Below, piece after piece: positions 1 to 11,130 of a DNA stretch of 64,000 nucleotides. The translations under genes and the position numbers were made by a program. Source of the stretch: Costus lasius (Eukaryota > Streptophyta > Magnoliopsida > Zingiberales > Costaceae). The stretch spans positions 110,154,499-110,218,498 of the forward strand of contig CM050446.2 of NCBI GenBank assembly GCA_027563935.2. The letters run 5' to 3'. The notes under the pieces were generated by a model. It saw only the letters and a list, made by a program, of their open reading frames with translations. It was not told the origin of the DNA and did no database searches. Position 1 is the first letter of the stretch, and each line of letters starts with the position of its first letter.

Positions 1-1184
1 AAGATATGTCTTTTAATCACTACTCGTGGGCAACTGAAAGAGGTGAGATATACATGCCACAAGGTAAGTATGAAGATGATTCATTGTGCACGCTTGCAGA
101 CAATTTGAAATTACACTCTTATATGCATCCTTTTAGGATATCTTATTCTTCTATTAGATGTGATATTTGTGGATGTTTTGATCATTGTACTTCTGATTGC
201 CAATTTTTAACTCTTACAAATCATGTTTCTGAACCATACTTTGAGGATACTAAAAAATCTAGGTTAAAATCCATGCTTGAAAAATTCATGAAAAATCAAA
301 ATCAATTCATGCAAAATCAAGACAAAGAAATTGAGGATCTTAAGAGAATGATTAGTCAACTTGCTTCTCAAGTAGAATCTTTAATAGCTCATAAGAAAAT
401 TTTGGAAACCCAGATAGCACAACAAGCTTATTCATTTGAGTTTGATTTGGAAATTGAGAAAATTGATTTCGAAAATTCCCCCTCTGATTATGATTGTTTT
501 GAGATTGAGTCTTATGTGAACATTAATAAATCTCACTCTAATTTTGATAATTGTAAAATTGATTCATCTGATAAATTATTTATGGAAAAGTTTGAGGAAA
601 TTGATTTTGAAAAATCCCCTCTTGATTCTAGTGAAAATTAGGAAATTGATTCTTTTGATGATATATTGTTTGTGGTTAATTCTGATGAAGGATATGAGGG
701 GACTGATTTAGAAAAATCTTACTCTGATCTTGTTAGTAATTTTGAAATTGATGAAGTGCATGAAGAACTTGAAAAGGATTTAAAAATTATGAATATTGAT
801 GAATCTCACCGTGATGCTTTGCCCATGTCTTCTGATTTATTTGAAAAATTATGCTTTGTTGAAGAATCAATTGTGAGACATAAAGATTATTTTGATGATA
901 CAATACTTGAATCTTTTGATAAAAGTCCTATTACAATTGAAGATATAGTTTTGAAGAAAGGACTAATGATTTTACTTACTGACAAATATAGGAAGATCAT
1001 TGAATATCCTTTTAGTAGATTTGAAAATATTGATTTTGATTTCTGCATGTTTGAGAAAGCCAAGTTGATTGTGATTTACATAAAATTTTGGATGTTTGGA
1101 TTACTGGCTAAACTTTTAGGACAACGAAAATGCAGAAAATTATATACTATTTACTATGGTACCGATCCACCTGCTTCACCATGA
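1..1184 (+). pseudogene. Gag-like ORF of a Ty3-gypsy (Athila/Tat-like) retrotransposon, 5'-truncated by the window, one in-frame stop
   Basis: The reading frame is open from the window edge to 1184 except for one TAG at 639-641. The two halves (6-641 and 666-1184) are in the same frame, so this was one protein. Near residue 51 (counting from the Met at base 6) there is a CCHC zinc knuckle (C-x2-C-G-x3-H-x4-C, CDICGCFDHCTSDC). It is followed by a Lys/Gln/Asn-rich coiled-coil stretch (KFMKNQNQFMQNQDKEIEDLKRM) like the C-terminal part of Athila-type Gag, then a long Asp/Glu/Ser/Phe-rich tail. No protease, RT or integrase follows, so the element is either non-autonomous or deleted. The motif TGGGAGGCAACCCAA just downstream (about 1230) is familiar from Athila/Tat non-coding regions. 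The family call rests on memory of these motifs, not on a search. Confidence 0.6.
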
Positions 1185-1319
1185 TATTTGAGTTTTGGTC
1201 AAGCTATGGACCTAAAAATTAGCGCTTCTTGGGAGGCAACCCAAACACTCTTACTTTGCTTAATTTCTTTTATTTTAGTTTATTTTTAGAATTAATTTTT
1301 CTTTTATGTTTGCAGGGAA

Positions 1320-1680
1320 AATCGAACTTTGCGAAAAATACGACACTGCCGTAATTTGGGTTGATTTCTTTCCCGAGAGTTAATTGATTTTTACGGCACT
1401 ACCGTAATCAATTTTATGGTATCGTAATTTCTGACCGTTTTTGACTTCACGTGCCGTAATTTTGTGTGTTTTCTTATCCGAAAGTTTTATGGCTTTTACG
1501 GCAGTACCGTAATCATTTTCACGGTACCGTAGTTTAGGTTCATTTTGACTAGAAGGTTTGGTGACTTTTACGGTAGTGCTATAACCATTTTTACGGTGCC
1601 GTAATTCCATCATGTTTCTGACTTGAGACTTTTGAGCATTTTACGGCACTGCCGTAAGGAATTTCACGCCCGTAATTTGA
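1320..1680. repeat. Degenerate tandem array of ACGGYACTGCCGTAA-like units
   Basis: About five diverged units at 70-110-bp intervals. Each contains a near-palindromic pair such as 'acggcactgccgtaa' or 'acggtaccgtaa' (about 1340, 1390, 1500, 1568, 1642). It is part of the gypsy-type element's untranslated region. It has no ORF of interest. Confidence 0.6.
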
Positions 1681-3360
1681 AACCTGCATTCTGCTTATCT
1701 GATTAGGTGTTTTCTTGCTGAGATTTTAAGAAACTAGGTTGGGAAAATTTTTGATCTTTGGCACGAACATGAACTACTCATATTTTTATATTATTTGGAT
1801 ATTTTTATTAAATTTTAAAGTCCATGGATCATCATATAACACATAGCATCTTTTGGTACTTGATTAATTTCTGCAACAGTTTTGTTTGACTAATCTGATT
1901 AGCGTTTTTGCTGCAGATTTTTAAGATGCTTTGATGAGTTGAAACCCTGATCTTTCACTTGAAATTGGAAGTACATGTTTCATTCTATCTCTTGGATTTG
2001 TTGTTTTCATGAAAATATTTTCTGATCATTTTAGGAAGCATAACGACTTTTGGTAACTGATTAATTTCTGTGCAGTTTTTCATTTAAAAATCTAATTAGT
2101 CTTCTTTCTATTGATACCCTAAATTCCTGACAGATTTTGATCCTTTAATTTTCATACACTCAGAAAGAACAAGTTTTATTCTATTTCATGGTTTTGCCTA
2201 TTTTCTTTATGGATTATTAAATCTTATTCTATGGCATAGCTACTTTTCATAACTGAATTAGTATGCTTCTCTGCTATCCTTGGACACCTGCAGTTTCTTC
2301 TCCAGATTCGCAGCGCCTCTGATTACCAGCCACGCCAGCTGCCTCTGACACCACTGTTTCCAGCCGTCAACACTGGATTCTACCGCCAACAGCCTTTTAC
2401 TTCTTCTACTGCCTCTATTTCCATTAATTTTATTTATTTTTTGCAGCAGAATCTTCATTAGTGACTGATTTTTTTTGCAGTTCTATCTCTCGCACCCACC
2501 GGCCGATGACTTTGCCTCTAGGACTGTAGTCTCCAGCTGGCCACTGAAAACTACTCATCATCACTCTACTGTCGGCACCATCATCTTCATCACTAGCAGC
2601 TCTTCAGCTAGCATCTGTTCCACCTCTGCTTCTCGCCTGCATCAGCACCCTCTTGGACCACTGACGATATTTTTGATTTCTTTTTTTTTTAGCTAAAGTT
2701 AGAGACTATTTTTGGACTGAGCCTTATGTTTCTTAAATTGTGTAGGAAAAATGTTTAGAAGGCGCATCTTTGGCCTTAGCCGCGTCTGCCCTGCCACTAC
2801 ACCCCGGACAATGACTGAGCTTGCTACATAGTTTTGTGAGTATTGTTTGCACTTTCTTGTGATTTGATATGATTATCTATACTTTTCTTCTCCTAAAATT
2901 TTTATCAATGTACATCCTTTGCATTGTTTGAGCCTTATATGATTATTGAATCTATCACTTTACATCTTTTGATTACATGAGTTTCATGCTTCACACCTTT
3001 TGCATTGATTTTGACATTTTTGATGTTTAAAAATTTTTATGACTTGAATCAATGTGATGAGAGGTGTGTGGATTTTTCTATAATGATGAATGTTTATACA
3101 TGGAAATATACCTATTATGTTGAATTTATTTCTTCAATATATATCGACTTGTTGAAATCTTTCATTGATTGATGTATAAGGTTTTGGGTAGGTATGTTGT
3201 TTGATGAATGCAATCTAAGAGTGAAACATCTTTCTTGAATAAAATGAGCATATGAGTGTAATTTTTGAATTGATGTCAATTGATTAGTCTAGTTGATGTT
3301 TAGTCTATCTTGCTATTTATTGGGAAGAGAGAATCCAGAATCCAAAAAGAGTAAAAGACT

Positions 3361-3515
3361 TCCCTACTTGGCACTATGTAAAATTGACAGTGGTACCGAA
3401 GACATAAGTTGAAGTCTATAAAAAAAAGGGAGAGAAAGTGAAAAAGAAAATGACTCCTCTACTTGGCACTATGTAAAATTGACAGTGGTACCGAAGACAA
3501 GGGTTGAAATCCAAA
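3361..3515. repeat. Two-copy tandem repeat, ~93-bp period
   Basis: The segment containing 'cctctacttggcactatg' followed by 'aaattgacagtggtaccg' occurs at about 3362 and again at about 3453, nearly identical over ~50 bp, separated by an A/G-rich spacer. Confidence 0.75.
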
Positions 3516-5007
3516 TAAAAAGTGTGTATCTATGTGGGTACACACCATCAAAAATACAATAAAAGAAAATTTAGAAAAGAAAGATTTCGATGTGGAAAAA
3601 GATTTTGGATATCTTATTCCTGTAAACAAAAGTATGATAGATTTAAACTGAAACAAAGGTGAAATCTTGAGATTGAGATTTTTTTTATTATGTGAGTTGC
3701 GAAATTTTATTTGATCAAAGTTGTAGATCTTAAAGATTGATTTCAGATGACGATATATTTATCTGAAATTTTATGCAAAAAGTTAGTGGGATATTTCATG
3801 AGTGATTATATTTTTAAATTTTATTTTTCATAAGAGAGCATATTTTCCATAGCATTGTTCCTCATTTTATTTATTTGCTTGAGGACAAGCAAAGATTTTC
3901 ATCCACTATCGAGGAAGAAATCGAGTTTTTCACCGCCGCCCTAGGTTTCACTGCCGGGAAGTGTACAGCACATCTCCGCCCATGAAATTTGAGGGGAAGC
4001 TTTGCTTGGAGAAGAGACAATACCCCAGAAGTTTCAGAGAGAAAGGAGACTGATCGGAGGAGAAATCGATGAAATTGCAAGCGCCGACACTATTCACGCG
4101 AGCAAATTACTACTATAATTTCTATTACAACCATGCTGTAAAGTTGTTTTCCCATTCCTTTTGATTTCTGACCCTTTGAAACTATGGTTTATTGTAATTC
4201 CTTTTTCATGCTAGCTTAAACCTTTTATGGAACATGGGGTGTAATCCCTTTAATTTTATATGATTAGATAACTTTTATTTCGTCAAGTATAATTTTGTTA
4301 TGATGATTCTACTTATGTGATGATTGTCTATAATTCTCCATAGTTTTTTTATTATCATGTATGATTTTAGAGTTTTCGCAATATGGACTGAAAGGTAATT
4401 TGCTTGAGAACTTAGAACCCTAAAATTGAATATTAGGAACTCACCGTAAGAAATTAGGTTAGTTCTTATTTTTTAATTTTAGAAGAATAATTGCCATATT
4501 TGATAATTTGAATCTAGGATTGAGTTATTTTGTTAAACGTAAAGATCTTGTGCGAAAGTGAGGATCGGAGCGTTGGAGAATCATAAGTAGAACCTGTGTT
4601 GAGACTCGGATGCACGAAAGTAATCCTTGAGTTCTTTGATTGATGATTTACTTATTTTTAGCTTGGGATAGATCTTGCGCGAAAGCAAGGATCGGTCCCT
4701 GCATGATTGTCTGCATGAAAGTGAGATAATCCTTTTATGAAGTAAATTATATCTTTATCATGATAAAATTAGACTGACGACATTTGATTCATATCTAGTC
4801 ATTAAAATTAAGGTGGATGAAACCCTAGTCCCAGTTTTTCTCTAATTTCGTTTTCTTTCTATTGTTTACTTCCAGTATAATCGATTGCTTAGCTAGTAAA
4901 AATACAATTATTTTGTACTTAACAATAAGGTCTCTGTGATTTAATATCTTTCTTTATTACTTCAAGTATTCGTTTACTTGCGGAGAACAATAGTACAACA
5001 ATAGTAC

Positions 5008-5102
5008 GCAAGGGCATCATGTGATGTCAAGTGAGATGTATAAAATTCAGCCCTCATAAGCCAACCGAAGCCTTTAACTCATATGATTCACTTTCTAGCT
5101 GT
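5008..5102. repeat. Dispersed repeat, copy 1 (second copy at 39477-39573)
   Basis: About 95 bp starting 'gcaagggcatcatgtgatg' and ending 'gattcactttctagc' recurs almost unchanged, in the same orientation, 34 kb away in intron 3 of the deacetylase gene. It is probably the end of a retrotransposon family. Confidence 0.7.
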
Positions 5103-5302
5103 TAAAGGTGATTATTTTGCCCAAATAAGAAAATGCCTAGTCAATGAACGTGGGTTATTTTTTTAAAAAAAAATCTAAAAATTAGATTATGCCTAAAGAA
5201 AAACATAAGATCATGCAAAAAAAAATAAAAAAAATCAAAATATTCAAGAAAAAATATGAAATATTTAGGTCCATTACTCAACAATTTATAACACTAAATT
5301 TC

Positions 5303-5304
<2 letters not shown>

Positions 5305-5350
<46 letters not shown>
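5305..5350. repeat. (AT)n microsatellite
   Basis: Uninterrupted TA dinucleotides for about 45 bp inside AT-rich DNA (5150-5500) that shows no gene. Confidence 0.95.
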
Positions 5351-5352
<2 letters not shown>

Positions 5353-5789
5353 TCAAAAAAAATAATATATATTCAAAAAATATAAAAATATTATATTAAA
5401 TAAGGATAAAAATTATATGATATTAAATTTATATGTTTTAAATATTGTTCATGATAATTTCTATTATTCTATTTAAATTTTTACTATATATAAAAAAATG
5501 TTCTAAGATCTCCACCAGATGAATGATGATAGATCCATCTGCTGAAAATTATGGGCAAGGCTAGCTGCAGAAATAAAAAAATGGAGAAATTGAAAAGGAT
5601 GAGCAAGGAAGAGAAGGGAGAAACAAAAAGACGAGATTAACTTGACGAAAAAAAGGATGCCGGAGTGTCGCACCAGTGAAAAAGAATAGAGGTCTCCGCT
5701 GATGGAGTAGGAGGCCCAAAAGCCGGAGTTTTCCAATTTTTCTTGAATTACATTTGCTGCCTTTGCTTTTTTTTTCCCCTTAATCTCAT

Positions 5790-6090
5790 ATTATGGAGAG
5801 AAAACTCCTATAAAAATTATCTTGCCCAAAGAAGTGAATTTCGGATAAAATTACAGATAGAAAACTCTTACAAAAATCATCTTGCGAAGAAGTGAACTCC
5901 GAATAACAATCATCGAGAGTAAACTCCTACAAAAATTATCTTCTGAATAAAATCATAGAGAGTAAACTTCTACAAGAATCATTTTGTAGATGAAGTAGAC
6001 TCTAGATAAAATTATGGAGAGTAAACTCCTATTAAAATCATGTTACGAAGAGTAAACTCTAGTAAACAAATCACGGAGAGTAAACTCTGT
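5790..6090. repeat. Degenerate ~60-bp tandem array with GAGAGTAAACTCCTA core
   Basis: Units around 'gagagtaaactcctacaaaa' recur at about 5800, 5860, 5918, 5960, 6018 and 6076. They are separated by 'atcatcttgcgaagaagtgaactc'-like spacers. The core is itself a short imperfect palindrome (GAGAGTAAACTC). No coding potential was seen. Confidence 0.6.
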
Positions 6091-6559
6091 TAAAAAAGAA
6101 ATCAACTTTTATCTTGGTGAAAATCATCAGGGTGATATTCCTGGTAAGGTTGCATTCTGTTGAAAACAGGGACATTAGCAAAAAATAAAAATAAAAAAAA
6201 ATAAATTCCTTAATAAGCGTTAAAGTTTTGGCTGAAAGACAAAAATTCTTGCCGAGAATAAAAAATTTCCTGACTTAGAGATTCAACGAAAGAAGAAATT
6301 GATTGATAGAGAAGGCAAATTTCTGCTAAAAATGAAGTACTAAATCCCAATGAGGAACATAAGCCACTGCCCAAAATCTGGATCCATATTAAGGATCGAA
6401 TCAAGATTGGTCTCTATCTCCTTGGCAAATTAAGGAGGGTCAACTGATTAGAATCCCAATCAAAATCCTCAATTAGAATTCTGACCGAGAGCCAAGATCC
6501 AGCTAGGGATTAAAACTCTATTGAGAATTAACAAATGAATCTCTATTAAAAAGGGAAAG

Positions 6560-7220
6560 AAGGAAAGAAGTGTACAAACAAGCAAAAATCCAGTAGCATA
6601 CAGTCAACAAATCATAATTGATTTGAAAGCCCACAAGCGCAAAGCTAATGAACTTTCCATGCTGAGAAATAGGGATGAGCAAGTCACATCTCATGTAGCA
6701 AAGTTGACTGATGAACATTCATGAGGTTTGGGACTTCAATCTGTGACTGAATCACGTCTCAAAGAAAAGAAGCTCAACTGCTTGATGCTTTTGAGAAACA
6801 CAAGCAGAGAGATTTAGAATCCATAGAGCTATTTGCAAGGCTACTTACACTTGAAACTCAGCTTAAAACTTTTAAAAGATGTAGTGAGTTGGCTCTCATT
6901 GCAGAAATTCAGAAACAAGCAGCTTTTAAAGTTGGAAACCTTGAAAAGCAGTTGAAAGCCGAGTCTAATCAAATTAAAACTGCACCATATGAGACACAGA
7001 TAAACAGGTTACAGCAAGCATTTGAGATAGCTGCCTGCCACAGAGAAAGAAGGCATTCCTTTACAGCTTGATTGTTGTAAGCCTGATAAAGAGAAACTTT
7101 AGTCGCAGGTACCAAAATTATTGTTGTATGGAAGAGAACATTGTGTTCAAAGCAATGTACCAAAACGAGAAGAAAAAATTTGAGGCTGCTGCACTCCAAT
7201 TAGAAGAAAATGGGCTGAAT
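6560..7220 (+). pseudogene. Coiled-coil protein pseudogene (unidentified parent)
   Basis: Coding-like text appears in shifting frames. About 6570-6720 reads as a hydrophilic helix (DLKAHKRKANELSMLRNRDE). About 6760-7070 gives a Lys/Glu/Gln-rich helical stretch (QRDLESIELFARLLTLETQL, then EIQKQAAFKVGNLEKQLKAE). About 7128-7217 gives MEENIVFKAMYQNEKKKFEA. Stops and frame changes separate the pieces. Composition and heptad-like spacing indicate a long coiled-coil protein. I do not recognise the family. The relic ends at the left edge of the pyrimidine-rich block that starts duplication copy A. Confidence 0.45.
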
Positions 7221-7606
7221 AGAAGGCGAGGGAGTGCGTCTCTCTGGCTCTCCCTCCCATCCCATCTCTCCAGCCTATCAGCATCTCTCCAGCCGTCAAT
7301 AGCCATGAGAGGAAGCATTATGGCCACCTCCTCCCCATCCACCGTCACCTCTCCTCCATTCCTCCACCGACCACCTTTTCTCCCATCCTATATGTTTTTT
7401 TGATTTAAATCAGATTAAATCAAATCAAACCAAAAATTTTAGTTTAGTATAAAATCAGTTTTTGTAAATTTTGATTCAGTTTGAAAATCGTAAACTCTAA
7501 GTACAACTTTTAGGTGAAAGTTAGGATTATCAAATATGGGTAAATTGACCCGTGGAACCCAAAATGAACCTAAGAGCTAGCCAAAGTTGGAAGGTGATGA
7601 TGCATT

Positions 7607-8258
7607 TTTTTTTTTTTTTGAAGTGGAAGAAATTTTTTTAATAATAATAATAATAATGAAATGACATCGCCATATACGTCTTGACCACCGCAAAAGACCT
7701 TTCAATTGAAAAGACATTCACGAAAAATCTATGACATTTCAATAAAATGCCCTTAAATATGCTTCTGCTGCCTAGCTTCAACCGACACGTGTCAGCCCCA
7801 AACAAGGCCCTTGTGTGAGGCCCCGGCCCGGTATCGGGTCAAAATAGCGCTGCGTGGTCAACTGAGTCGCCACGTCAGCACATTTTATTCACGTCTTCGT
7901 CATCATCGTCGCGCGCTCCGCGCTCTCGCTCCGTCCGCTCGTCCGCCGAGCTCGCGCGACCTCTGTCGCCGGACTGGAGGGCCTCCGGCAGTGAAGGGCC
8001 GCCTGCCCTTCACCTCACCCTCATCGGCGTCCACGCCTGGACGCCGGCCTCCGACGAAGCTCCGCCACCCTGCTACTCGACTCCGTCCGCCCTCGCGTTC
8101 CACCTGCCGCCTGCCGGAATCTCTCCATCGACTTCGGCTTCGTCGGCTCCTGCTTGAGGGGGAGGAGGGAGAGGCGGACCGCCGTCCGCCGGGCGCCTCC
8201 TCGCTGCCCGCCCGAGCGCCTCCGCTCCAAGGGCCCTCCAAGGGTGGGGAGAGGAAGA
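7607..8258 (-). mobile_element. Retroposed insert with 17-bp target-site duplication and poly(A) tail
   Basis: The sequence GAAGGTGATGATGCATT stands at both 7590-7606 and 8259-8275. The left end of the insert is a pure T run (about 7605-7619), which is a poly(A) tail when read on the minus strand. Copy B has the unoccupied site ('gaaggtgatgttgcatgatc', about 27282). A long target duplication, poly(A) tail and empty site together indicate LINE-type target-primed retroposition. On the minus strand the 5' half is very GC-rich and the 3' half AT-rich, with an (ATT)n run just before the tail. ORFs through the GC-rich half occur on both strands and look compositional. The source transcript or SINE family is not recognised. 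Confidence 0.8.
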
Positions 8259-8687
8259 GAAGGTGATGATGCATTACCTTGAAACAATTGCATTCTGAAC
8301 AAGAATGTTATCCACAACCATAATTGGTACTGTGTTCAAATCAATGAATGGTTGAAAAGAGACATCTCAACTAACATCAGCAATATGCAGAATGAGGATG
8401 AGTGGATTTGGAGGGAAGTATCTAATGTTTTGCCTATAACCAAAGTCGATTTATAACACACTCGTGAACAAGCACATGCCTGGGATGCAAACTAGCCAAA
8501 CTTTCGATCAAATTAATAAAAGTTTTATTTTTTTTAATAAAAAAGTGTACCATTTGGTGTGACAGCTTTCTAGTAGGTAGAGAACCGCGTCTTTTGCACA
8601 ATTGTTTCCTGGATTTTTCTACTGCTTCTATGAAATCGATACCGAATTGATGAATGCTATTTGCATTTTGCAGTCATGAAACAGCCA

Positions 8688-10583
8688 TTAACAATTTGAG
8701 GAATGTTTTCCCTTCGATCCTATCAAAGCGCAGAGAAAACATATGCAAAAACCAATAATCGCACCAATGATGCACGACGTAATGGCCAAAGCAGATGATT
8801 TTCTTTTACCTCTATTATGTGTCTCGCTTGCGTTCACGAGACCCTTGTTCCCAAAGGAAACGACGGTAACAAATCGTCCAAAAGCAGGAAGTTGTCCAGA
8901 CAGCTGATTATTGGATAAATCAATCTTTATCAAACTTCTCATGTTAGTTAAAGAACTCGGTACTTTACCGCTAAACTCATTGTTCGACAGATCAAGAACC
9001 TCCAAGTCTGTCAAATCACCAAGAGAGGACGGTAAAGCCCCATTGAAATTGTTATTGCTAAGATTGAGGGCTATCCCCAAGGAAATAGGCATTCTTGGAA
9101 GTGTACCGCTAAGCTTGTTGTTTCCCAACTGCAGTTCTATAAGGGATGACATATCAACAATGGTAGAAGGTAAGGAACCCATGAATCCATTGTGTGCCAA
9201 GTTCAAGTTTGAGAGCTTCTTTAAGCTGGATATCGCTGTTGGTATTACTCCAGCAAGGTAATTCCAGCTAAGATTCAATACGCCCAAACTTTTCAACTGA
9301 AAGAGCTGATCAGGGATCTCACCGCGAAGACTGTTTCCCTGAATCTTCAGGACAACCAGGCTTTGAAGAGTACCCAGCTGCGAGGGCAATTCACCATCTA
9401 GACGGTTGGATGCAAGATTCAGCAGGGTTAGATTCTTGCAATCACCAATCTGCGAAGGAATACTCGAATTCAACTTATTGTCATTCAACTCCAAGTAACT
9501 CAAAGAGGAGAGCTTGCCAATTGTATGTGGAATTGACCCAGTAAGCGAGTTCTCACCAAGCCGCAATCGGTAAAGTTTCAGAGACACGTTGGAAGGAATA
9601 GGACCTTCCAGTTTGTTATTTGTGAGATCTACTGACTCCAAGGTGCGATACGAGAGGAGGTCCTGTGGAATCTCGCCGGTGAGTTGGTTGTAGCTGAGGT
9701 CCAAAACACCAACGTGCTTGGTAAGTCCTTCAGGTATATCTCCGGAAAAATTATTCTGGTTGGCAGCAAATCGAGATAGGGTTTTGATCGTGGAAAAGTT
9801 ATTAGGAATCGGACCATCCAAATTATTAGAAGAAAGAAGCAGAGTCTGCAGCTTAGATAGCTCCCCAATCCAATCCGGAATTCTCCCGATTAAGTTATTC
9901 CCGCTGAGATCCAACAATGTGAGGTTCTGGTGATGGCGAAGCTCATCGGGGATTGGGCCGCTGAACTTATTGCTTGAGAGAGCCAGTTCCTCCAACCCTA
10001 GGTGATTTGCAAGATCAGGTACGCTTTTGTCGAAGAAATTCCGAGAAAGATTCAAGCTTTTCAATCTGCGGAGCCCATCTAACGTGGAACCGATGGCCCC
10101 GTTGAGCGAATTAGAACTCAAATCTAGCGTCTCCAAAGAGACAAAACCTGAGAAATTCCAGAGAGTGCCGACCAGCGCATTGGAGCTGAGATTGAGCAGT
10201 TTCAGTCCGCGCAGGCCGCTGCAATTGGAGAAGGAGTCGGGGATGCTGGCGAGGGCGTTTGCGGAGAGGTCGATATACTGGAGGGAGTCGAAGCTGCAGA
10301 GAAGGCTGAAGGAGCCTGCCTGGAAGCCAGAGGAGGCAGATAAGCCGAGGCCGGAGAGGTCGAGTTTGACCACCGAGTGGTTGCAGTAAACTCGTCGTCC
10401 CCAAAGGCAAGGATTTGGGTCACTGGTGTTCCACCCTGCGTTGGCGGGGATGCTTCTGGAGATGGACTGCAGCGCCTCAACCTGCGTTGGGTTGAGCTGC
10501 TGAGGAGTCTCTCCAGAGCTTTGCATGGACAAACACAGGGAGAAGATGAAGATGAAGACGAAGAAGGAGAAGGCATCGGCCAT
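8688..10583 (-). CDS. Leucine-rich-repeat receptor-like protein without a kinase domain (copy A)
   Basis: Single-exon ORF. I start it at the Met at 10583 (MADAFSFFVFIFIFSLCLS), giving 631 aa, because this places a signal peptide first. The frame stays open to an upstream Met at 10688, which would bury it. After the signal come an LRR N-terminal cap with the Cys pair around CLWGRRVYC (about residues 56-64), then roughly 20 plant extracellular LRRs (L-x-x-L-x-L-x-x-N-x-L-x-G-x-I-P) to about residue 575. Next are a basic/Ser stretch and one membrane span (about 599-622), with a cytoplasmic tail of under 10 residues. Membrane LRR proteins of this layout perceive extracellular ligands together with co-receptor kinases. 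The LRR pattern resembles the ectodomain of PXC3-type LRR receptor kinases, but that is an impression only. No kinase follows. Relative to copy B a 19-bp deletion near 8718 shifts the last codons, giving tail GSKGKHSSNC instead of GSKMKAHSPGKTFLK plus a few residues. It could be a true receptor-like protein or a kinase gene that lost its 3' part. Confidence 0.8.
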   Translation of the reverse strand: MADAFSFFVFIFIFSLCLSMQSSGETPQQLNPTQVEALQSISRSIPANAGWNTSDPNPCLWGRRVYCNHSVVKLDLSGLGLSASSGFQAGSFSLLCSFDSLQYIDLSANALASIPDSFSNCSGLRGLKLLNLSSNALVGTLWNFSGFVSLETLDLSSNSLNGAIGSTLDGLRRLKSLNLSRNFFDKSVPDLANHLGLEELALSSNKFSGPIPDELRHHQNLTLLDLSGNNLIGRIPDWIGELSKLQTLLLSSNNLDGPIPNNFSTIKTLSRFAANQNNFSGDIPEGLTKHVGVLDLSYNQLTGEIPQDLLSYRTLESVDLTNNKLEGPIPSNVSLKLYRLRLGENSLTGSIPHTIGKLSSLSYLELNDNKLNSSIPSQIGDCKNLTLLNLASNRLDGELPSQLGTLQSLVVLKIQGNSLRGEIPDQLFQLKSLGVLNLSWNYLAGVIPTAISSLKKLSNLNLAHNGFMGSLPSTIVDMSSLIELQLGNNKLSGTLPRMPISLGIALNLSNNNFNGALPSSLGDLTDLEVLDLSNNEFSGKVPSSLTNMRSLIKIDLSNNQLSGQLPAFGRFVTVVSFGNKGLVNASETHNRGKRKSSALAITSCIIGAIIGFCICFLCALIGSKGKHSSNC

Positions 10584-11130
10584 TCGAGGTGCATGCATGC
10601 ATGCAGCAAGCGCGATTACACAATTGAGCTGCGAGTCTGCCAAGTCAACGCCACCAACAATTCGGATCTCGAGCTCCCTCGCTCCCACTCCCTGCGATTT
10701 CTATCCCCAAGGAGACGGAGAAGCTTTAAGGCAATAAGAAAAATCAGGCACGCTCTAGGCCTGGCTCCAGCAGTTGACTGACTCAGAGTCCAGAAGAAAT
10801 AAATTGTGGGAGACGCAATGGAGCATTTCCTAGACCTGGCAGGTTCCAACGGTTGACTAATGGCAGCAGTCGTCGTCGCGTTCTTGGTCTGAAAGCCTTC
10901 CTTCATTTGGGCCCCACATTTGACGGTAGCTTTGAATGGCCGGCGGGCATGGGATGCTGGATTGTCTGCTTCGTGAACGGCGAAGTGATGTTCCCGCCGT
11001 GGACTCTGCACGCCAGGAATTCACACGCTGCATTGACTCGCTCCCGAACCATAGTGGAACAGTGCGCCGCAGGGCATCTTTTCCGTTCTAGCAGTGCATA
11101 GAGAGTAGATGAGGACGAGTCTCTCAACGA
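10584..11130. other. Upstream region of LRR copy A
   Basis: GC-richer than its surroundings, with short ORFs on both strands and no recognisable product. It presumably holds the promoter and 5' UTR of the minus-strand LRR gene. I see no unambiguous TATA box at a sensible distance. Confidence 0.3.

Larger units (their letters stand above)
1185..5010 (+). mobile_element. Non-coding remainder of the gypsy-type element (UTR/LTR-like)
   Basis: No convincing coding sequence. It begins with TGGGAGGCAACCCAA (about 1230) and holds an ACGG/CCGT-rich tandem array (1320-1680). A ~93-bp tandem duplication lies at 3361-3510, and TTGCTTGAGGACAAGCAAAG is at about 3879. The phrase 'gcgaaagtgaggatcgg' and a variant occur at about 4551 and 4678. 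These motifs are typical of plant Athila/Tat-class elements. I cannot pair two LTRs, so the right boundary near 5010 is only where the familiar motifs stop. GC-rich patches at 2270-2450 and 2480-2680 have short ORFs with no recognisable product. Confidence 0.45.
7230..10583. repeat. Segmental duplication, copy A
   Basis: This matches 26840-29271 in the same orientation. Shared blocks are the pyrimidine-rich tract with 'catgagaggaagcattat', the 'aaatcaaaccaaaaatttta' block, and 'caattgcattctgaacaaga' (8286 here, 27590 in B). The match then runs through the LRR coding region to about 9950 here and 29271 in B. Copy A extends further, to the signal-peptide end of the LRR gene. It has an insertion at 7607-8258 that B lacks. 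B has a 19-bp segment near the 3' end of the LRR ORF that A lacks. Confidence 0.9.

Noticed and set aside
7811..8317. Arg/Pro-rich ORFs on both strands
   Set aside because: They overlap on opposite strands within the GC-rich half of a retroposed insert and show no domain. Composition explains them.
10903..11127. Short ORF upstream of LRR copy A
   Set aside because: Overlaps an ORF on the opposite strand, has no recognisable domain, and lies in the likely promoter region.
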